NCBI RefSeq assembly: GCF_009498215.1
Contig: NZ_CP043498.1
Location: 2,820,501 to 2,884,500, forward strand
Source: Rhizobium grahamii
Lineage (GTDB): Bacteria; Pseudomonadota; Alphaproteobacteria; Rhizobiales; Rhizobiaceae
Length of the DNA stretch: 64,000 nt
Reading direction: 5' to 3'
A program made the translations under genes and the position numbers. Below are positions 1-7,539 of this stretch, piece after piece (position 1 is the stretch's first letter; every line of letters begins with the position of its first letter). The notes under the pieces are model-generated. The model had not been told where the DNA came from. It saw only the letters and a list, made by a program, of their open reading frames with translations, and searched no databases.

Positions 1-221
1 ACGTCGATCAGCGCGTTCGGCTCCTCGGCGCCGGCCGATAGAATGCCGCGCGGGCGGTGATACTTGAACGAGCGGCCGACCAGATGGATGTTGTTGGCAA
101 TCAGCGCCGAGGCGACGGTGTCACCCTCGAGCGCCGTATAGGTCTTGCCGTCGAAGGTGAAGCGCGCGGTCTTGGCGGGCGTCAGGCGGCCCTTGCCTGA
201 TATACGGTTCGCAGCGCTCAT
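1..221 (-). CDS. soxA: Sarcosine oxidase alpha subunit, N-terminal part (cut by window edge)
   Basis: The first 73 codons are visible; the gene continues beyond base 1. The translation holds a ferredoxin-like N-terminal region (TFDGKTYTALEGDTVASAL, then GRSFKYHRPRGI), typical of the alpha subunit of heterotetrameric sarcosine oxidase and related Cys-poor 2Fe-2S-fold domains. The enzyme oxidatively demethylates sarcosine to glycine, formaldehyde (or methylene-THF) and H2O2. The ATG overlaps the soxD stop by four bases, so translation is probably coupled. The order soxB-soxD-soxA is the classical one; soxG would be expected further downstream, outside the window. Confidence 0.9.
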   Translation of the reverse strand, partial: MSAANRISGKGRLTPAKTARFTFDGKTYTALEGDTVASALIANNIHLVGRSFKYHRPRGILSAGAEEPNALID

Positions 222-559
222 TTCGCTTCTCCTTCGAGCTGCTCATAGGTCTCGACGGGAGCATGTGGCGTCGCGGCCGCACCGATATCGGGCTTCGGCT
301 CGCCGGCCTTGTACGTCATGATGAACTTGTCGCTGATCGTGTCGCGCGCCGCGTTGAAGAAGCGGCCGCATCCGTGCTGGTGGCGCCAGCGTTCGAAGAT
401 CAGCCCCTTCGGGTTGTCGCGCAGGAAGAAGAACTCCTCGAACTGTTCGTCGGAGATCTCGGCGATGTTGGTCGGGCGGGCGATATGCGCATCGCCGGCA
501 CCGCGAAATTCGAGCTCGGAGCGCTCTTCCTGACAGTATGGGCAATAGATAAGAAGCAT
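218..559 (-). CDS. soxD: Sarcosine oxidase delta subunit
   Basis: 113 residues, normal for the family. The N-terminus carries the zinc-binding CPYC pair (LLIYCPYCQEERSELEF), and a later H-x-x-GC near residues 61-63 completes the expected Cys/His set (RHQHGCGRFFNAARDT). In the heterotetramer this small subunit binds zinc and helps place the tetrahydrofolate cofactor (family knowledge). It lies 12 bases after soxB and overlaps soxA by ATGA, so the three genes form one minus-strand operon. Confidence 0.95.
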   Translation of the reverse strand: MLLIYCPYCQEERSELEFRGAGDAHIARPTNIAEISDEQFEEFFFLRDNPKGLIFERWRHQHGCGRFFNAARDTISDKFIMTYKAGEPKPDIGAAATPHAPVETYEQLEGEAK

Positions 560-571
560 GATGTCCTCGTG

Positions 572-1825
572 TCAGTGCGCGACGGCTGCGGCGGCGGCTT
601 CGTCGATCAGACGGCCGGTGCGGAAGCGGTCCAGCGTCAGGCCGGCATTGAACTTGTGCGCCTCGTCGCGGGCAATGAGGTGCGCGAAGAGATTGGCCGA
701 GCCCGGCGTCGCCTTGAAGCCGCCGGTGCCCCAGCCGCAGTTGACATAGAGCCCCGGAACCGGCGTCTTCGACTGGATGGCCGAGCGATCCGGCGTGTTG
801 TCGACGATACCGCCCCACTGGCGCATCATCTTGACGCGGCGGAACATCGGGAAGAGCTCGCAGATGGCATCGAGCGTATGCGTGATGATCTGCAGGCCGC
901 CGGTCTGGCTGTAGGAATTGTACTGGTCGGTGCCGGCGCCGATGACGAGCTCGCCCTTGTCGGACTGCGAGATATAGGCATGCACCGTGTTGGACATGAC
1001 CACGCAGGGGAAGATCGGCTTCAGCGGTTCCGATACCAGCGCCTGCAGCGGGCTCGATTGCAGCGGCACGCGCACATCGGCCATCTTCATGACCGTGGTC
1101 GTGTGGCCGGCGGCCGAAACGCCCACCTTCTTGGCACCGATGAAACCGCGCGATGTCTCGACACCGGTGACGCGCCCGTCGGGGCCGCGGCGGATGCCGG
1201 TCACTTCGCAATTCTGGATGATGTGGACGCCGCGATCGGACGCAGCACGCGCATAGCCCCAGGCAACAGCATCGTGGCGCGCAGTGCCGCCGCGACGCTG
1301 GAGAGCCGCACCATTGATCGGATAGCGGGCGCTGGCGGAGATATCGAGCGGCGGACAATAGGCTTTGGCCTGCTCCGGCGTCAGCCATTCATTGTCGATG
1401 CCGTAGAGGCGGTTGGCATGGATATGGCGCTTGAAGGACTGCTGGTCGTGCACATTGTGCGAGAGCATCATCACGCCGCGCGGAGAGTACATGACATTGT
1501 AGTTGAGATCCTGCGAGAGGTTCTCCCAGAGCTTCATCGAATGCTCGTAGATGTGCATGCTCTCTTCATAGAGATAGTTAGAGCGGATGATGGTGGTGTT
1601 GCGGCCGGTATTGCCGCCGCCGAGCCAGCCCTTTTCCAGTACCGCGACATTGGTGATGCCGTGCTCCTTGGCAAGATAGTAGGCGGCACCCAGACCATGC
1701 CCGCCGCCACCGATGATGATGACGTCGTATTCCGCGCGCGGCTCGGGCGAGGTCCATTGCTTGTCCCAGCCCTTGTGGCCTCTCAGGGCCTCTCGTGCCA
1801 CGGCAAAAACCGAGTATCTACGCAT
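572..1825 (-). CDS. soxB: Sarcosine oxidase beta subunit
   Basis: 417 residues. A dinucleotide-binding motif, IIGGGGHGLGAAYYLA, lies near residues 36-52 and is followed by a DAO-type FAD oxidoreductase fold. The C-terminal NCGWGTGGFKATPGS segment is typical of SoxB. In this family the beta subunit holds the covalent FMN and the FAD and carries the sarcosine-oxidising site. The chosen ATG is preceded by a purine-rich AAGGAGATGAAGG Shine-Dalgarno stretch. It is the first gene of the soxBDA operon and is divergent from the DUF1254 gene. Confidence 0.95.
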   Translation of the reverse strand: MRRYSVFAVAREALRGHKGWDKQWTSPEPRAEYDVIIIGGGGHGLGAAYYLAKEHGITNVAVLEKGWLGGGNTGRNTTIIRSNYLYEESMHIYEHSMKLWENLSQDLNYNVMYSPRGVMMLSHNVHDQQSFKRHIHANRLYGIDNEWLTPEQAKAYCPPLDISASARYPINGAALQRRGGTARHDAVAWGYARAASDRGVHIIQNCEVTGIRRGPDGRVTGVETSRGFIGAKKVGVSAAGHTTTVMKMADVRVPLQSSPLQALVSEPLKPIFPCVVMSNTVHAYISQSDKGELVIGAGTDQYNSYSQTGGLQIITHTLDAICELFPMFRRVKMMRQWGGIVDNTPDRSAIQSKTPVPGLYVNCGWGTGGFKATPGSANLFAHLIARDEAHKFNAGLTLDRFRTGRLIDEAAAAAVAH

Positions 1826-2228
1826 CCGCCTTCATCTCCTTCAGGGGAAAGATCCCTTCTCGTCGGCAATACAAATCGCAAATCGAAATGCGGCACAACG
1901 TTTCTTTTGCGACGCGGAGGGGCTTTTGTTTTGACACTCGGCAAGAATGAACGAGGTTGGCTGTTCCGGTCGAAGCCAAGCGCGAGCCGACAATGCGCAA
2001 CAGCCTGCCATCCTTGTTAATTTAGAGTATTCTCACTTACAATTTTTGAGCGCATAGTTCTCCCGCTGGATAGGCGCATTTGCGCGTCGAGGGTCTCGCG
2101 CCGACAGCAGAGGGCATTCACAATCCAAATTTCGACACGCGTGACAGAAAGCCCGCGTGCGACCTGATCAAAAGAAAACAGGCCGACGCGGCATGACGCC
2201 CGCTGTCTGGTCTCAGGGAGGATTAGCC
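1826..2228. other. Intergenic region between divergent soxB and DUF1254 genes
   Basis: 403 bases without a convincing gene. It must hold the soxB promoter (minus) and the promoter of the DUF1254 gene (plus). The middle (about 2010-2050) is AT-richer than its surroundings, as expected of promoters. I see no strong inverted repeat or terminator. Confidence 0.5.
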
Positions 2229-3563
2229 ATGCAATCGCATTTCATCACGCTTACGCTTGGCCTGTTTTTATCCGGGGCATCCCTTGCCAGCCCTGTCTTT
2301 GCCGCGGAGGACGCCCTGACAAAGGAGGAAGCGGCGTCGATCGGCGTTGACGCCTATCTTTACCTCTACCCGCTGGTGACCATGGATATCACTCGCGCGC
2401 AGGCAACCAATGTCGAAGCCGGCAAGACAATGGGCCGAGGCCCGGCCAACATGTTCACCAACGTCCCGGAGTTTCCGACTGCGGACTTCAAGGACGTCGT
2501 TCGGCCCAATTTCGATACTCTCTACTCGGTTGCCTGGCTTGATATGACAAAGGAACCGATGATCGTCTCGGCTCCTGATACGAATGGCCGCTTCTATCTG
2601 CTGCCCATGCTGGACATGTGGAGCGACGTCTTCGCCTCGCCGGGCTGGCGGACGACCGGGACCGCGAAGGCCGATTTTGCCGTCGTTCCGCCGGGCTGGT
2701 CGGGCAAGAACCTTCCCGCCGGAACACAAAGGATCGATGCGCCGACACCTTATGTCTGGGTCATCGGGCGCACAAAAACGGATGGACCGCCCGACTACGA
2801 CGCCGTTCACAAGATCCAGGCCGGATATACCGTCACCCCACTGTCGCAATGGGGCAAGAAGGCCGAGCCGGCCAAGCTCGCGATCAACCCCGACATCGAT
2901 ATGAAAACCCCACCGAAGAAGACCGTGGACGGGATGACCACAGAGGACTTCTTCGCCTATGCCGCGGAAGTGCTGAAGGTCAATCCACCGCATATCACCG
3001 ACCAGCCGATCATCAGCCGGATGAAGCGGATCGGGCTCGAACCAGGCAAGAGCTTCGACAAGAGCAAGGTGACGCCTGACATTGCCGAGGCCCTGAAGAC
3101 CGTGCCGGCAGAGGCCCAGAAACTGATGGAGTGGAAAGTTCCGACACTCGCTCGCGTGTCCAACAACTGGTCGATGAACACCGACACCATGGGCGTCTAC
3201 GGCAACTACTACCTGAAGCGGGCGATCGTCGCGCAGATGGGCCTTGGCGCCAACCTGCCGGAGGACGCGATCTATCCGCTCAACCTTGGCGACGAGAAGG
3301 GAAACCCGCTGAACGGCGCGAACAGCTACAAGCTCCATTTCGACAAGGCGACCCTGCCGCCGGTCAAGGCATTCTGGTCCGTCACGCTCTATGATCCGGA
3401 AGGATTCCAGGTCGGCAACAGCCTCAACCGCTTTGCCGTCAGCAGCTGGATGCCCTTCGTCTACAATGCGGACGGATCACTTGATCTCTATTTCCAGAAC
3501 AAGAGCCCGGGCGAGGACAAGGAAGCCAATTGGCTGCCCGCGCCCGCAGGGCCTTCAACCTGA
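2229..3563 (+). CDS. DUF1254/DUF1214 secreted protein, C-terminus apparently frameshifted
   Basis: 444 residues as read. The start ATG follows AGGGAGG and opens a clear signal peptide (FITLTLGLFLSGASLASPVFA). An N-terminal DUF1254 region (YLYLYPLVTMDITRAQATN) is followed by a C-terminal DUF1214 region (LPPVKAFWSVTLYDPEGFQV, NRFAVSS). Function is unknown; such proteins are probably periplasmic. The frame stops at PAGPST, but the other frame from base 3552 gives FNLTMRLYGPESQALTGKW and ends at 3662-3664 with NPPAVEMIQPLQQVTAQ. That is the usual family ending, so one base appears to be missing at about 3546-3552. The restored gene would be 2229-3664, about 478 residues. Confidence 0.85.
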   Translation: MQSHFITLTLGLFLSGASLASPVFAAEDALTKEEAASIGVDAYLYLYPLVTMDITRAQATNVEAGKTMGRGPANMFTNVPEFPTADFKDVVRPNFDTLYSVAWLDMTKEPMIVSAPDTNGRFYLLPMLDMWSDVFASPGWRTTGTAKADFAVVPPGWSGKNLPAGTQRIDAPTPYVWVIGRTKTDGPPDYDAVHKIQAGYTVTPLSQWGKKAEPAKLAINPDIDMKTPPKKTVDGMTTEDFFAYAAEVLKVNPPHITDQPIISRMKRIGLEPGKSFDKSKVTPDIAEALKTVPAEAQKLMEWKVPTLARVSNNWSMNTDTMGVYGNYYLKRAIVAQMGLGANLPEDAIYPLNLGDEKGNPLNGANSYKLHFDKATLPPVKAFWSVTLYDPEGFQVGNSLNRFAVSSWMPFVYNADGSLDLYFQNKSPGEDKEANWLPAPAGPST

Positions 3564-3657
3564 CAATGCGCCTCTACGGTCCGGAGAGCCAGGCTTTGAC
3601 TGGAAAATGGAACCCGCCGGCCGTGGAGATGATACAGCCACTCCAGCAGGTTACGGC

Positions 3658-3858
3658 TCAGTGACCGCGTTTGCCGGAGGCAGCGGCCGACGCTGCCTCG
3701 GCTTCCTGCTGCAGACGCAGGGCCTTCAACTTTTCCGTCTTCTTTTCGCGAGCTGCGACCTCGGCGTCCATGATGGCTTTCGCGGTCGCGTCGGTAATAG
3801 CGGCCTTGTCACGGGCCGAGAGCTTAGTTGGGTTGGAGGGTTCATTCTCGGAAGCCAT
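3658..3858 (-). CDS. Small charged hypothetical protein
   Basis: 66 residues beginning MASENEPSNPTKLSARDKAA and rich in Ala, Lys and Glu. The central part is probably one long helix (TAKAIMDAEVAAREKKTEKLKALRLQ). No signal peptide or known motif is seen. It lies 40 bases after rpsU on the same strand and may share its transcript. An upstream in-frame ATG would extend it through rpsU in another frame, so the internal ATG at 3858 is preferred. Its stop overlaps the restored end of the convergent DUF1254 gene. Function not recognised. Confidence 0.7.
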   Translation of the reverse strand: MASENEPSNPTKLSARDKAAITDATAKAIMDAEVAAREKKTEKLKALRLQQEAEAASAAASGKRGH

Positions 3859-3898
3859 CTGCACTCTCTCTATTTGAAGCAAGCGGGGTCGTGACAGT

Positions 3899-4138
3899 TC
3901 ACCGCGCGGGGCGAACTGCCTTCTTGGGAGCGGGAAGGAGACCTTCACGCTGAAGCTTCTTGCGCGCGAGCTTGCGCTGGCGACGGATAGCTTCGCCCTT
4001 TTCGCGGGCACGCTTTTCCGACGGCTTTTCGTAGGCGGTGCGCGCCTTGAATTCGCGGAAGAGACCTTCGCGCTGCATCTTCTTTTTCAGAACGCGAAGC
4101 GCCTGGTCGACATTGTTGTCTCGAACGAGAACCTGCAA
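3899..4138 (-). CDS. rpsU: 30S ribosomal protein bS21 (copy 1)
   Basis: 79 residues, [20 protein letters not shown], with the conserved basic middle ([20 protein letters not shown]) and a tail ending [12 protein letters not shown]. bS21 is a late-assembling small-subunit protein near the anti-Shine-Dalgarno region of 16S rRNA. A second, shorter copy lies about 1.1 kb away on the opposite strand and ends IVAR without the PAPKK tail. The two copies may therefore be differently regulated or exchangeable on the ribosome (inference). Confidence 0.95.
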   Translation of the reverse strand: MQVLVRDNNVDQALRVLKKKMQREGLFREFKARTAYEKPSEKRAREKGEAIRRQRKLARKKLQREGLLPAPKKAVRPAR

Positions 4139-4186
4139 ATTCTTTCCTTTCCTGCGGCAACACCTTTGCCGGTTAGTGGGTGGAGA

Positions 4187-4474
4187 TTACTTCCGCACCC
4201 GGATGCTTGACATTTTCAACCACGATCCGCCGCTTGTGTCCGCTGCAGCGGCAACCGGCTGAGCCGAGGATGTCGATTGGGCCGCATCGATATCGCTCTC
4301 AAAGATGCGGCGGTCGAAATTCTCGCCCTCGAACCGGACCCGATATTGAGAGCGACGGCCCTCCGATGGAAGAACGGCTGCTATTCTGCAGGTTCTGCTC
4401 TCCATCTCCGTGCGGACCAGACCGTCTTTCAGTACGATGCTGTCGCCGACGGTGTACTTCGGCGTTTGCGCCAT
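4187..4474 (-). CDS. Conserved hypothetical protein with N-terminal beta domain
   Basis: 95 residues from the ATG at 4474 (MAQTPKYTVGDSIVLKDGLV); a TTG four codons upstream could also serve. Residues 1-65 look like a small beta-barrel (CRIAAVLPSEGRRSQYRVRF), followed by an Ala/Ser-rich tail. There is no signal peptide or catalytic motif. It lies between the cold-shock gene and rpsU on the same strand, suggesting an RNA- or stress-related role by context only. Function not recognised. Confidence 0.7.
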   Translation of the reverse strand: MAQTPKYTVGDSIVLKDGLVRTEMESRTCRIAAVLPSEGRRSQYRVRFEGENFDRRIFESDIDAAQSTSSAQPVAAAADTSGGSWLKMSSIRVRK

Positions 4475-4499
4475 TACTTTTACCAACTTGCCTTGGTCG

Positions 4500-4533
4500 T
4501 AAAAACATAAAGGCCGGGTTTGACCCCGACCTT
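4500..4533 (-). terminator. Rho-independent terminator after the cold-shock gene
   Basis: On the minus strand AAGGTCGGGGT and ACCCGGCCTT form a stem with one mismatch, followed by ATGTTTTT. It ends the cold-shock transcript before the hypothetical gene at 4474. Confidence 0.7.
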
Positions 4534-4588
4534 CGCCATAAGGCTCTCGGCTGCCAGTACATCCGTGGTCAGCGGAGCCGAATGAGAA

Positions 4589-4798
4589 TTACGCCGCGCG
4601 GAGGTTGTCGGCAGAGTTCTTGCCGGATCTCTTGTCGCGAACCACATCATAGGTGATTTTCTGACCATCGGACAGGCTGCCCATGCCAGCGCGCTCGACA
4701 GCGGAAATATGAACGAAAACGTCCGTGCTGCCGTCGTCAGGCTGAATGAAACCAAAGCCCTTGGTGCTATTGAACCACTTAACGGTACCAGAATTCAT
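4589..4798 (-). CDS. cspA: Cold-shock protein, CspA family
   Basis: 69 residues, the standard single-domain length. RNP1 (KGFGFIQ, residues 13-19) and RNP2 (VFVHISAV, residues 27-34) are both intact, so it should bind single-stranded RNA/DNA as an RNA chaperone. It is probably monocistronic: a terminator follows it, and a 5' region of over 100 bases without a gene precedes it, as is common for cold-shock leaders. Which csp paralogue this is cannot be told from the sequence. Confidence 0.95.
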   Translation of the reverse strand: MNSGTVKWFNSTKGFGFIQPDDGSTDVFVHISAVERAGMGSLSDGQKITYDVVRDKRSGKNSADNLRAA

Positions 4799-5243
4799 AA
4801 CGATCTCCTTTCATTAGTCGTTACTGCCATGCGTCTATTCACAAGGCTAAGATCGATTTTGAGAGGAAATCTGACAGAGCTTCACGCCCTTTGACAAAGG
4901 TCACAACCAACAGTCGATGATGCGCTTATATATCGCGAACTGCGGAATAAACAAGGCAGAAGGCCGCACCAATTGGGTTCCGACCGCTCAGGCGCCCCCT
5001 TCCGAGGATCTGTCGTCGCCAAACAGCTACGCTAGGCTGCCACGCTGCTGCTTTCGAAAAACACCTCTTGCCGGTCGCGCCCACGGTTTTTTGCAGCGAG
5101 AACCGCTAGAACATATGGACTTCCCCCATCATTCTGGTATCCGCATCCTCAATCGCAAGGCTGGTGCTGCGCGAACTAAATATTTTTTGCCTCTGGCGCC
5201 TTGCCGACGCCGGCATCAACCAAACCAAAGGAACGTGATTCTC
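4799..5243. other. Intergenic region between divergent cold-shock and rpsU genes
   Basis: 445 bases. It holds the start-proximal leader of the cold-shock gene (minus) and the promoter of rpsU copy 2 (plus). The open frame running through it into rpsU has no Shine-Dalgarno and an unlikely composition, so I do not call it a gene. Confidence 0.5.
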
Positions 5244-5456
5244 GTGCAGGTACTTGTCCGCGATAACAATGTCGATCAGGCTCTCCGCGCTCTCAAGAAG
5301 AAGATGCAGCGCGAAGGTATTTTCCGCGAAATGAAGATGCGCGACTACTACGAAAAGCCGTCGCAGAAGCGTGCTCGCGAAAAGGCCGAAGCCGTTCGCC
5401 GTGTTCGCAAGCTGGCTCGCAAGCGGGCACAGCGCGAAGGTATCGTCGCACGCTAA
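5244..5456 (+). CDS. rpsU: 30S ribosomal protein bS21 (copy 2)
   Basis: 70 residues, [20 protein letters not shown] ... [12 protein letters not shown]. The start is taken as the GTG at 5244, which gives the conserved MQVLVRD beginning and sits 11 bases after AAAGGA. The GTG at 5235 is only two bases from that Shine-Dalgarno and would add VIL. It differs from copy 1 in the tail and in [15 protein letters not shown] versus [16 protein letters not shown] strong terminator follows, so it is probably a single-gene transcript. Confidence 0.93.
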   Translation: MQVLVRDNNVDQALRALKKKMQREGIFREMKMRDYYEKPSQKRAREKAEAVRRVRKLARKRAQREGIVAR

Positions 5457-5495
5457 GCGTAGCTGTCGTTATTTCGACGTTTTCAGATGCATGTT

Positions 5496-5528
5496 GGCGG
5501 GGGCGATCTGTTCGCCACCGCCTTTTTT
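5496..5528 (+). terminator. Rho-independent terminator of rpsU copy 2
   Basis: Arms GGCGGGGGCGA (5496-5506) and TCGCCACCGCC (5512-5522) pair with one mismatch around a TCTGT loop, and six T follow directly. Confidence 0.85.
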
Positions 5529-5594
5529 AATTTGCTGCTGAAGTTTGCCCGTTCTGGAAAGAGGACCGGCTGAACTGGGGGAAAACGAGCCCGC

Positions 5595-6458
5595 ATGGCT
5601 GACATCACCAAGACCCGCTCTCTGCGTTCGCCGAAAATCGCTGTTCTTCCGGTTTTCGCTATCGTCACCGCGCTAGGCCTTGCTGGCTGCACGACAAACA
5701 ATACCTCCGATGCGGTGATCCGCATCGACAAGGCGCAGGGTTCGCAGGAAAATATCGCGTCGCTGACCTCGGTCATCAACGCCAATCCGAAGGATCCGGA
5801 AGGCTACAACGTACGGGGCTCGGCCTATGGCCGCGGCGGTGATTTCCGCCAGGCGCTGAACGACTTCAACACTGCCCTTCAGCTCAATCCGCGCTTCTAC
5901 CAGGCCTACGCGAACCGCGCCCTGGTCTACCGCAACATGGGCCAGCAGCAGCAGGCGATCCAGGACTACAACGCCGCGCTGCAGATCAACCCGAACTACG
6001 ATGTCGCCCTGATCGGTCGCGGCAATGTCTACCGGACCGCCGGTCAGGACGATGCCGCGTTCAACGATTTCAACAAGGCGATCCAGAACGGCACCACCGA
6101 CGGTCGCGCCTATCACAATCGCGGTCTGCTCTTCCAGAAGCGCAACCAGCAGGACAAGGCGATCGACGACTTCTCGAAGGCGATCTCGCTGTCGCCGAAC
6201 GCGCCGGAACCATATAACGGCCGCGGCATTTCCTACATCGCACTGAATGACGACGACAACGCGTTCGCCGACTTCAACCACGCGATCGAGCTGAACGGCA
6301 ACCTGGCGGAATCCTGGGCAAACCAGGCGCTGGTCTACGAGCGCCGCGGTGAAAAGGACAAGGCCGCCCGCTCTTACCGTCATGCGATCGGTCTCGATCC
6401 GAAGTATCAGCCGGCAAAGGACGGTCTTGCCCGCGTGGGCGCCTCGACCTCCGGCTAA
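5595..6458 (+). CDS. TPR-repeat lipoprotein
   Basis: 287 residues. A signal sequence ends in a lipobox (GLAGC, Cys32), so the mature protein should be a lipid-anchored envelope protein. From about residue 55 it is built of tetratricopeptide repeats (NPKDPEGYNVRGSAYGRGG, NPRFYQAYANRALVYRNMG, NPNYDVALIGRGNVYRTAG and further copies), about six units. Such repeats act as protein-protein scaffolds; NlpI of enteric bacteria is a comparable TPR lipoprotein, but identity with it is not claimed. It has its own upstream terminator-bounded region, and the FAD oxidoreductase remnant follows 15 bases on. Confidence 0.9.
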   Translation: MADITKTRSLRSPKIAVLPVFAIVTALGLAGCTTNNTSDAVIRIDKAQGSQENIASLTSVINANPKDPEGYNVRGSAYGRGGDFRQALNDFNTALQLNPRFYQAYANRALVYRNMGQQQQAIQDYNAALQINPNYDVALIGRGNVYRTAGQDDAAFNDFNKAIQNGTTDGRAYHNRGLLFQKRNQQDKAIDDFSKAISLSPNAPEPYNGRGISYIALNDDDNAFADFNHAIELNGNLAESWANQALVYERRGEKDKAARSYRHAIGLDPKYQPAKDGLARVGASTSG

Positions 6459-6473
6459 GAATGGGAGCAGCCG

Positions 6474-7318
6474 ATGGCAGCAAGGAAACGAGTTGTCGTC
6501 ATCGGCTCCGGCATTATCGGCGCTTCGATTGCCTGGCACCTGAGCCGGCGAAGCGCCGACGTCACCGTGATCGCGGAAGACATTGGCGGCGTCGCGACGC
6601 CGAACTCCTTTGCCTGGATCAATGCCAGCTGGGGCAATCCTGAATTCTACTTTCGCTTTCGCCGTCGCGCGATGACGGGATGGAAACGACTGTCCGTCGA
6701 TCTTCCCGGCCTGCCCCTCTCCTGGTGCGGCAGTCTCTGCTGGGATCTTCCCCCTGAACAATTGGAAGCCTTCGCCAGCGAGCACAGCCGTTGGGGCTAT
6801 GGCATCGAACGCATCGGGCGCTGCGACATATCGCTCCGCGAACCCTATCTGGCCGAAGCGCCAGATCTTGCGGTGGCTGTCGCAGAGGAAGGCGCCGTCG
6901 AACCGGTTGCCGCGGCCCGAATGATGCTTGCCGATGCCGAGGCGCACGGCGCGCGCTTCGTGACAGGCGACGTCAGCGGCTTCATCAGGCGTGGCGAACG
7001 CATTGCCGGCGTCGTCAGCTCCGTCGGCATGTTCGAGGCCGACGATGTGGTTCTGGCGGCTGGCGCCGGCGCCATTCCATTGGCTGAGGGTGTCGGCATC
7101 ACGATTCCGCTCACGACGCCGCCCGGACTTCTCGTTCACTCGCGCCCCTTCGAAAGGCGCCTGAACGGCCTTGTTATCACAACATCGACGGGCTCTACGT
7201 TGCCGTCATGCACTCCGGCGTGACGCTTGCGCCCCTCGTTGGATTACTCGCCTCTAGCGAGATTTTATCGGAGCAACCCGAGCCGGAACTTGCAGCCTTC
7301 CGGTTGTCGCGCTTTTGA
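6474..7318 (+). pseudogene. FAD-dependent oxidoreductase (DAO family) with internal deletion and frameshift
   Basis: The intact N-terminal part starts MAARKRVVVIGSGIIGASIA with the GxGxxG FAD-binding motif and reads well to FERRLNGLVIT (about base 7176). The frame then closes at 7223. The shifted frame from about 7181 gives NIDGLYVAVMHSGVTLAPLV and ends at 7318 with FRLSRF, which is the normal C-terminus of such amine or amino-acid oxidases. Roughly 80-100 residues of the usual substrate and FAD domain are absent between these parts, so one deletion removed the middle and shifted the frame. It is probably inactive. Confidence 0.8.
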
Positions 7319-7539
7319 TCACATCGGACATAAATTTGAACACGCGAAATGCGCGCGACATGTTTTAGTGTGTTGCAAGGATTTGATGCTGTCCCTAACA
7401 TGCGGCTGCTTCGATAGCAGGCTATCGGACAAAAGCATTATGTATTGAGGGCAATCGTGGTGATCCAGTTTTTTGCTTTCAAACCCATCATTGCCTTAGG
7501 CGCCAGCGTTTTTTCACCCCGGGAACGAAGAAAGTTCTC

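Noticed and set aside
263..2020. Long plus-strand open frame of 585 codons opposite the sox genes
   Set aside because: It lies antisense to soxB and soxD, whose families are clear; high GC makes long antisense frames common. No Shine-Dalgarno or family motif.
4917..5243. N-terminal extension of rpsU copy 2 of about 109 residues
   Set aside because: No Shine-Dalgarno, no conservation expected, and bS21 always starts near MQVLVRD.
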